Positions 7,076 to 11,250 of a DNA stretch of 11,250 bases are shown here, in pieces. The notes under the pieces are model-generated. The model made no database searches. It saw only the letters and a program-made list of their open reading frames with translations, and had not been told where the DNA came from. The position numbers were made by a program, and so were the translations under genes. Position 1 is the stretch's first letter, and every line of letters starts with the position of its first letter. Origin of the DNA: Vairimorpha ceranae (lineage: Eukaryota; Microsporidia; Nosematidae); assembly GCF_000988165.1 (NCBI RefSeq), contig NW_020169401.1, forward strand, positions 1 to 11,250. The letters run 5' to 3'.

Positions 7076-8065
7076 GGTAGGTGCACGTTTCAGACCATTT
7101 TAAAAAAATAAAAAATAAAGGAAAAATTTTTAATAAGTGATAAAGGCGATTGATCCGATTTTGTTTTTTAATGAAATATTTGTATATTAATTGAATTAAT
7201 TAAATGTGGTGTTGTTCCTGTGAAATTCCGCTTTTCTTTTTAAAAAAAAATTCTCCTCGATCACAAACTTTTATTATTTTGCATGTGCAATCCAGGATCC
7301 AATGAATCTACAAAATTAACGGAGTGATTTATGGGTTCATGTTAAAATTTGGCCATCTTCTCAAGTGCCAATCGATAGGCCACCCATTTGTCTGTTATTG
7401 GTGTTGTCCCGGCATTACATGTTCTAAAATTATTCCAGCATCATAGTAGTATTCCTATTTTCCACAGGCAACATAAAATATTTTTTGTGCATCTCGTAAT
7501 ACGCCCATAAACCATCGTCAATTTGATTCGTATCACCAATTCTTTCTTGTGTCGTAAGAAAGTAGTCACAAAAAATGTCTCTTATGGTATCTACAATACC
7601 AGTTACTGTGTTTCGAGAAATTTATGGCTCATATGCTATGTCGATATTCGAAAACCACCAATATACTTAAATATAATTTTAATTATTGTATCAAAAGACA
7701 ACTTAAAATTTTCGAAAATATTTCTTTTTCGCACAGAGCAACTAAAGTACAAAGCCACCTACACACACCCATTAGTAACCACCCAAAACTTTCTTTCTTC
7801 GTTGCAAAACCAAATCAGTCAAGTCGATCTCTGCATTTTTCACACCCCATTTTATTTTTAATAAGTTCGCATCTTGCTAGAACGCAAGGTGCGTTATACT
7901 ACTCAAAAACGTTTCAAATATATACCTCTCGTTTATAATGAATAAACTAAGTTTTTGTTGTGTGAAAAAAGCCTTATATTTCAAAATTCTTAATTTGCTG
8001 TTTCTGACCATCATTTTTTTGCAGAAAACATTTCTTTTTAAAAACGGCCTGAACGTGCACCCACT
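7076..8065 (-). mobile_element. M6: Merlin element nested inside M5
   Basis: 990 bp. The left end reads ggtaggtgcacgtttcagac inward from 7076. The right end, on the minus strand from 8065, reads agtgggtgcacgttcaggcc. Both continue with a similar attttaaaaa stretch, giving a terminal repeat of about 30 bp. It carries one minus-strand transposase pseudogene and separates the M5 transposase from the rest of M5. Confidence 0.82.
7105..7935 (-). pseudogene. M6 ISXO2-like transposase, heavily decayed
   Basis: Traces in order on the minus strand. First is a zinc ribbon (LARCELIKNKMGCEKCRDR, later VCRWLCTLVALCEK) with TGA in LD-stop-FGF. After shifts comes ISRNTVTGIVDTIRDIF, then CDYFLTTQERIGDTNQ and IDDGLW at the first catalytic Asp. 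A run of decayed codons leads to ITDKWVAYRLALEKM, which keeps both the second Asp and the conserved Trp. INHSVNFVDS and GLHMQNNKSL follow, where the Glu block is altered. A C-terminal part includes GISQEQHHI and LIQLIYKYFIKKQNRINR, running into the left end of the element. At least three frameshifts and several stops are present. The plus-strand frames 7523-7938 are shadows. Confidence 0.78.
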
Positions 8066-8073
8066 GAATAAAA
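8066..8073 (+). repeat. Candidate M6 target duplication, right copy (gaataaaa)
   Basis: Direct partner of gaatttaa at 7068-7075, immediately outside the M6 right end. Confidence 0.55.
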
Positions 8074-8076
8074 TAT

Positions 8077-9056
8077 TTAAAACCTTTGAAAAAAAAGAAA
8101 ACTCTGCAAAATTCGGAAGAGGGGAGATGTTGTTCTATTAGAATCGTTTTCACTATATGTACTCCCAATTTTAACATGTCGTAAACTTTTGAAGAGCATT
8201 GTATATACTTCAGAAAATTCTTCATTGTTTTTATCTAAAATATACATTCGATTAAATGTATACTGAATTAACCAGGCTCGACATGGTTAAGAAAAACGCC
8301 ACCTTCTTTCTTCATAGTGCTTTTCATATAGATACAAAACCCTTTTATTATTATTTGTATGGGAACCATCTTCTGACCTAAAACCTTCAGTATGATTAAC
8401 TATATGATGCCTAAAGTTTAAATTTCTTGCAACAGGCGGATATGACGAATGTCCGTCGGCAAATAAAATGCTATCATTGTTGATATTAGGCATCATAGGC
8501 GCGGTTAATGATCCTATGGTACAACCAGTAACTCTACAAAGAAAGCTTTCTTTTCAGTTCGGTCTATTCAACCTAATATCCAAATTATATCCCCAGTATC
8601 ATCGGTGCCCGTAGGATTTCTAATAATCTCTTTACGTGATAAAATGCTTTTATCAACTTTAACAGTTATCCCACATCCTTCCAACACAACAGGCCTTTTT
8701 TCAAGATAGTCTTTTTAACAAACTAGAAGTAAAGACTTATACTTTGAAATAGTAGTGTCGGATATTCCAAAAAATATCGACAACTGAAAGTAATTTAAAT
8801 CACACATTAAGCAATACAACAGTCTTACTACTTTTGTTAAGGGCAGAGTAGAATGAAGCAAAGGAAGGCGTTTTTGGCATCCTTTCTTTGTGCATCTACA
8901 ACCTATACATCCGTTGCTTACAGAAATGGGCAACAACCTGGACAAATTGCCACACCTTGAACAGGAAATGGAGGAGCTTATAATATTATTGCTCATAAAA
9001 AAGATTTTTGGCACATCAAAATTTGGAAAAAATTCATGTTCTATTGTAATATTCAT
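8077..9056 (-). pseudogene. M5 ISXO2-like transposase, full length with breaks
   Basis: Starts at ATG 9056-9054 and ends at TAA 8077-8079, about 325 codons, a normal size. Zinc ribbon: CSRCG (residues 32-35), then CRCTKKGC (53-60). The helical region contains LTKVVRLLYCLMCDLNYFQ and FGISDTTISKYKSLLL. After a TAA at codon 114 the frame continues with GITVKVDKSILSRKEI, carrying the first Asp (codon 8652-8654), and DDTGDIIWILG-stop-IDRTEKK. A shift near 8515 gives SILFADGHSSYPPVARNL with the second Asp (codon 8455-8457), NFRHHIVNHTEGF and SEDGSHTNN. A shift near 8355 at the Glu block gives MKSTMKKEGGVFLNHVEP. A last shift near 8277 gives WLIQYTFNRMYILDKNNEEF and a tail with SLRHVKIGSTYSEND shared with M2. 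VDKS in place of the usual ID/VDE-[ST] marks a distinct lineage. The frames 7974-8225, 8287-8496 and 8715-9056 are pieces of this one gene. Confidence 0.92.
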
Positions 9057-9210
9057 AAGGGTTATTTTAAAAAAATTTTAAATCTTTTGCTCTTTCTAAA
9101 AGAAATCATTAATATTTTTTTCAAATAATTTTGATGGCTTTTTGGTTTTATATGTGCTTTTGTTATTAAATTAAAACAACTTTTTGTATTTATGAATACA
9201 GATATATATA

Positions 9211-9376
9211 GTAGTATTGGGTTATGTAGTATTAGATTAGGTTAGGTAGTATTGGGTTAGGTGGTTAGGTTAAGTATTTAGATTTTGAGATGATGATGAT
9301 GATTGATGGTAAGATGGTTGGGTAGTTTGGTTAGATGGTAGTGGCGTTAGTTAGTATGTATTGGATTAGTAGTATT
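9211..9376 (+). repeat. Degenerate G/T-rich, telomere-like repeat tract
   Basis: Repeats of a unit near gtagtattgggttag (9211, 9226, 9246) grade into ggttag/gttag pentamer-like units (9240-9272) and looser variants to about 9376. A (gat)n run at 9287-9307 interrupts it. The guanine bias on one strand contrasts sharply with the A/T background. It resembles decayed TTAGG-type repeats but is not a clean array. Confidence 0.6.
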
Positions 9377-9983
9377 TTTGGGATTAAAAACAAAAACATT
9401 GATTTTTTTGAAGTACTTTCGATTTATGCAAAAATATCGGGATAGTTGCTTAACTTTACGAATTTGCCTACCAGTTTGCTGTGCCTATTGGTTTCTTGAC
9501 TTTATTATCTTTTTTTTATTTTTTTTAGTCCCTATTTTTAGGTTGAAAAAAAGGTAAGCAAAATCATGAAGAAGACCCCATCTTATATCAAGATGTCGAA
9601 ATATGACCAATAGCGTTTGCGTTACGAAAAATGGGGAGCGCAGGACGAAAATATATGATTGGCGAAAAGAAAATGCTGGTGTTATAGATAATTATAACTT
9701 GTTTAATTGTATTAATTGATGACGTTAGAAACTATATTACAAATATGAAACTGATTAAACATGAATTTTGAAAAATAATTAGCTTGTGTCTATTTTTTTT
9801 TTGATTTATTTAAAATACAAGCTATAAATAGATTAAAAATTATCTAAAAATGAAATTAAATAAACAATTAAATAAAAAGTCTTCTATTTTTGGTAGTTTG
9901 GTCAAGTACTACCTAAAGAATAATTCACTGCCAGCCATTTCCAGCAGTTGGCTTCTTTATGGGCAATAGAACATTTCAAATTT
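9377..9983. other. No supported gene; possible upstream part of the gypsy-type element
   Basis: A short plus-strand trace at about 9566-9655 (KKTPSYIKMSKYDQ-stop-RLRYEKWGAQDENI) looks less random than its surroundings and lies upstream, on the same strand, of the retroelement fragments. It could be a gag remnant, but nothing diagnostic such as a CCHC knuckle is visible. The rest is A/T-rich without signal. No long terminal repeat was recognised. Confidence 0.25.
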
Positions 9984-10080
9984 ATGCTTGGATGCGACTT
10001 TGTATTAGTGACAGTTCAGAAAGCACTCGTAGTATTAGACGGTTAAGGAACATTTCGTTCGGGCGGGCTACGATGGCTAG
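9984..10080 (+). pseudogene. Possible end of a retropepsin (Ty3/gypsy protease)
   Basis: Plus-strand translation reads MLGCDFVLVTVQKALVVLDG, stop, GTFRSG. This resembles the ILGxDFL...xxDL...xF stretch at the end of gypsy-type aspartic proteases. The active-site DTG is not visible upstream, where another frame reads GFFMGNRTFQIYAW. Its strand and its position before the integrase agree with a pol order, but no reverse transcriptase is found in the roughly 400 bp between them, so a large deletion is required. Tentative. Confidence 0.25.
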
Positions 10081-10499
10081 AAAGGATCTAAATTTTTAAT
10101 TTTAAAGTAAAATATAAAAGAATAAAGAGCCCACATGCGAATGCTCAAGAAGAGCAAGATAAGACGAAGAAGTTTGCCAAAAAACAGAAGATAACTGTGG
10201 TATAACTATAACATAGATGATTTAATTTTTACTGAAATTTACACTAATACTAACAAATATTATTTTATGTTTAGTTTATTTATTATATTTTTAAACTTAA
10301 AAATATAAATAAGTTCGATTACGAGAAAATATATGGAAAACAGCATAAGGCGTTCACACAGAAACCATACGTACAACAAAGCACCAAGAGTGCAAATCAA
10401 TAAATATAAATTATTACATGAAAACACTTCTTTTAACAGAGTAAATGGGAAAGCCGTCGACGTAAAAACGTTTTGTTCGTCCTATCTTTAAACAGGCCG
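10081..10499. other. No supported gene between the gypsy-type fragments
   Basis: I see no reverse transcriptase motifs such as YxDD. Near 10317-10370 the plus strand reads FDYEKIYGKQHKAFTQKPY, faintly like the end of a gypsy RNase H (FDYEIIY), too weak to call. The remainder is A/T-rich. Confidence 0.3.
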
Positions 10500-11020
10500 C
10501 ATCCTATCAATTTACTTGAATGCCAACAAAAAATTGGAAAAGAATATATCAAAGTTTCACAAAGAAATAGTTTACCAAGAAGCAAAAATGACATGCAAAC
10601 AACTTAATATAACACAAAAAGAAGGGGTATCATATGATTAGATAAAAATTACTACAAAATTGTGTAAAATGTAAATTACATGTTCCGATAAGATCAAACA
10701 AACCTTATTATATTATTTTTATGACATGGGAGAAAAGATAATATTTGGTGTAATAGGACCATACGAAGACAAGTATATTGTTATTGTAATAGATTACTTT
10801 AGCATATACGATTTGCTGAAGTATTAAAAGATAGAAAAACACAAAAAATTTTTAAAATTTCACGAAGGATAAAAAACAAATATATATCAAAATGTAAATT
10901 GGCGATTACGCGCGCAAGAATGATATTAAAGAAGTAAAAAAGTGGTGTAAAGACAAATTCATAGAAACACACACAACTTCTCCTTATCATCGTTGCTCAA
11001 ATAGGATAATGTGGTATTAA
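10500..11020 (+). pseudogene. Ty3/gypsy-type integrase remnant
   Basis: Integrase would insert retrotransposon DNA into the genome. Traces on the plus strand, in order: the zinc-binding region KFHKEIVYQEAKMTCKQL keeps the first His, while Tyr stands where the second is expected. After a shift comes LLQNCVKCKLHVPIRSNK with the Cys pair at 10661-10672. EKIIFGVIGPYEDKYIVIVI and DYFS correspond to the family's F-D-x-x-GP...YI-x-V-x-IDYFS; the first catalytic Asp position is Gly (codon 10747-10749). A shift gives FAEVLKDRKTQKIFKI. After more shifts comes GDYARKNDIKEVKKWC, matching DNGxEF-N-x-x-WC with its Asp kept, then FIETHTTSPYHRCSNR, matching the TSPYHxxSNGR-E block. The catalytic Glu is not readable. 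Several frameshifts and stops make it inactive. Confidence 0.75.
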
Positions 11021-11107
11021 TTCCACATGAAATGTTTTCTATTTTCTGAACTTTCTTGAAGAAATTTTACTATAAAAATATTTTATGATTAGAAAGGCAT
11101 CGCTGTC

Positions 11108-11250
11108 ATGAATAACTCACATAATCATCAACAGCAAGAGAATCATAGGTTCAACGGGGGATCTTACAAGAGCACAATTCCCCATGAAGTTAATAAACCA
11201 TTTAAGTTACACCAATTTAGTTTGGCTTCAGGAGCGAGCATTGTGGAGAA
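11108..11250 (+). CDS. Partial open frame running off the window, unidentified
   Basis: From ATG 11108-11110 the frame is open for 47 codons to the window edge. It reads MNNSHNHQQQENHRFNGG near the start, then SYKSTIPHEVNKPFKLH and FSLASGASIVE at the edge. Base use is less A/T-biased than the neighbouring remnants, and the Asn/His/Gln-rich start followed by a more ordered stretch is protein-like. It lies about 90 bp after the integrase remnant on the same strand. It could be the 5' end of a host gene or a Gag-type protein of another retroelement, where a P-F-x-L-x-x-F...IVE pattern could fit, but there is no diagnostic motif. In-frame upstream sequence has no other good start. Confidence 0.4.
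   Translation, partial: MNNSHNHQQQENHRFNGGSYKSTIPHEVNKPFKLHQFSLASGASIVE

Larger units (their letters stand above)
6846..9090 (-). mobile_element. M5: Merlin element split by a nested Merlin element (M6)
   Basis: The minus-strand transposase (9056-8077) is followed downstream by a 3' segment that resumes at 7068 and continues to about 6846, on the far side of M6. The uninterrupted order of these two pieces is seen in M2 at 1902-2262. The 5' end beyond 9056 is not defined because I found no clear inverted partner for the 6846 end. Without M6 the element would be about 1.25 kb. Confidence 0.8.

Noticed and set aside
7523..7938. Two overlapping plus-strand frames of 112 and 104 codons
   Set aside because: Opposite the M6 transposase N-terminal half, which shows zinc-ribbon and helix motifs on the minus strand.
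9211..9376. CRISPR array or true telomere end
   Set aside because: Units vary in length and sequence with no spacers, and unrelated sequence continues for almost 2 kb beyond it, so it is neither an array nor a current chromosome end.
9421..9500. A stray M1 end near 9490 (ataggcacagc on the minus strand)
   Set aside because: Only about nine bases agree with the M1 unit and the rest differs; chance is adequate.

Overview
The window is strongly A+T-rich (roughly three quarters A+T by eye). It holds no intact gene except possibly one reading frame cut off by the right edge. Almost everything recognisable is decayed transposable element. The mix is several diverged ISXO2/IS1595-type (eukaryotic 'Merlin') DDE transposases, one Tc1-type transposase and remains of a Ty3/gypsy-type pol. 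I saw no introns, tRNA, rRNA or ordinary cellular gene. This combination fits a TE-rich microsporidian such as those with expanded A+T-rich genomes, but that is inference from element content and composition. Another small A+T-rich eukaryote cannot be excluded.

Layout, left to right. Bases 1-523 hold nothing firm. M1 (524-1585) is a Merlin element with a minus-strand transposase pseudogene and sub-repeated inverted ends that finish in a near-perfect hairpin. M2 (about 1590-2262) is a plus-strand remnant in which the N-terminal part of a transposase is joined directly to a C-terminal tail. M3 (about 2263-4948) is a Merlin element with matching inverted ends; its minus-strand transposase is cut into two halves by a second complete Merlin element, M4 (about 2905-4345). 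T1 (about 4985-6510) is a Tc1-type element with inverted ends of about 110 bp and a minus-strand transposase that can be followed from helix-turn-helix to C-terminus across several breaks. M5 (about 6846-9090) is a Merlin element of the same family as M2 and is split by a fourth, complete Merlin element, M6 (7076-8065), flanked by an imperfect 8-bp duplication. A degenerate G-rich, telomere-like repeat follows at 9211-9376. The right end (about 9980-11020, plus strand) carries Ty3/gypsy fragments, mainly integrase, and the last 143 bases are an open plus-strand frame of unknown identity.

The elements do not form an operon or pathway; they are layered insertions. The order can be partly read. 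M6 entered M5, and M4 entered M3. The M2 copy at 2030-2070 preserves the unoccupied version of the M6 target site. All transposases carry stops, frameshifts or lost catalytic residues, so none is expected to be active. Many of the stops are at positions where the family has Gln or Trp (CAA to TAA, TGG to TGA), suggesting C-to-T driven decay. No previously undescribed functional system is evident. The most unusual aspects are the density of diverged Merlin lineages in 9 kb, the two nested insertions, and a possible passenger region in M4.
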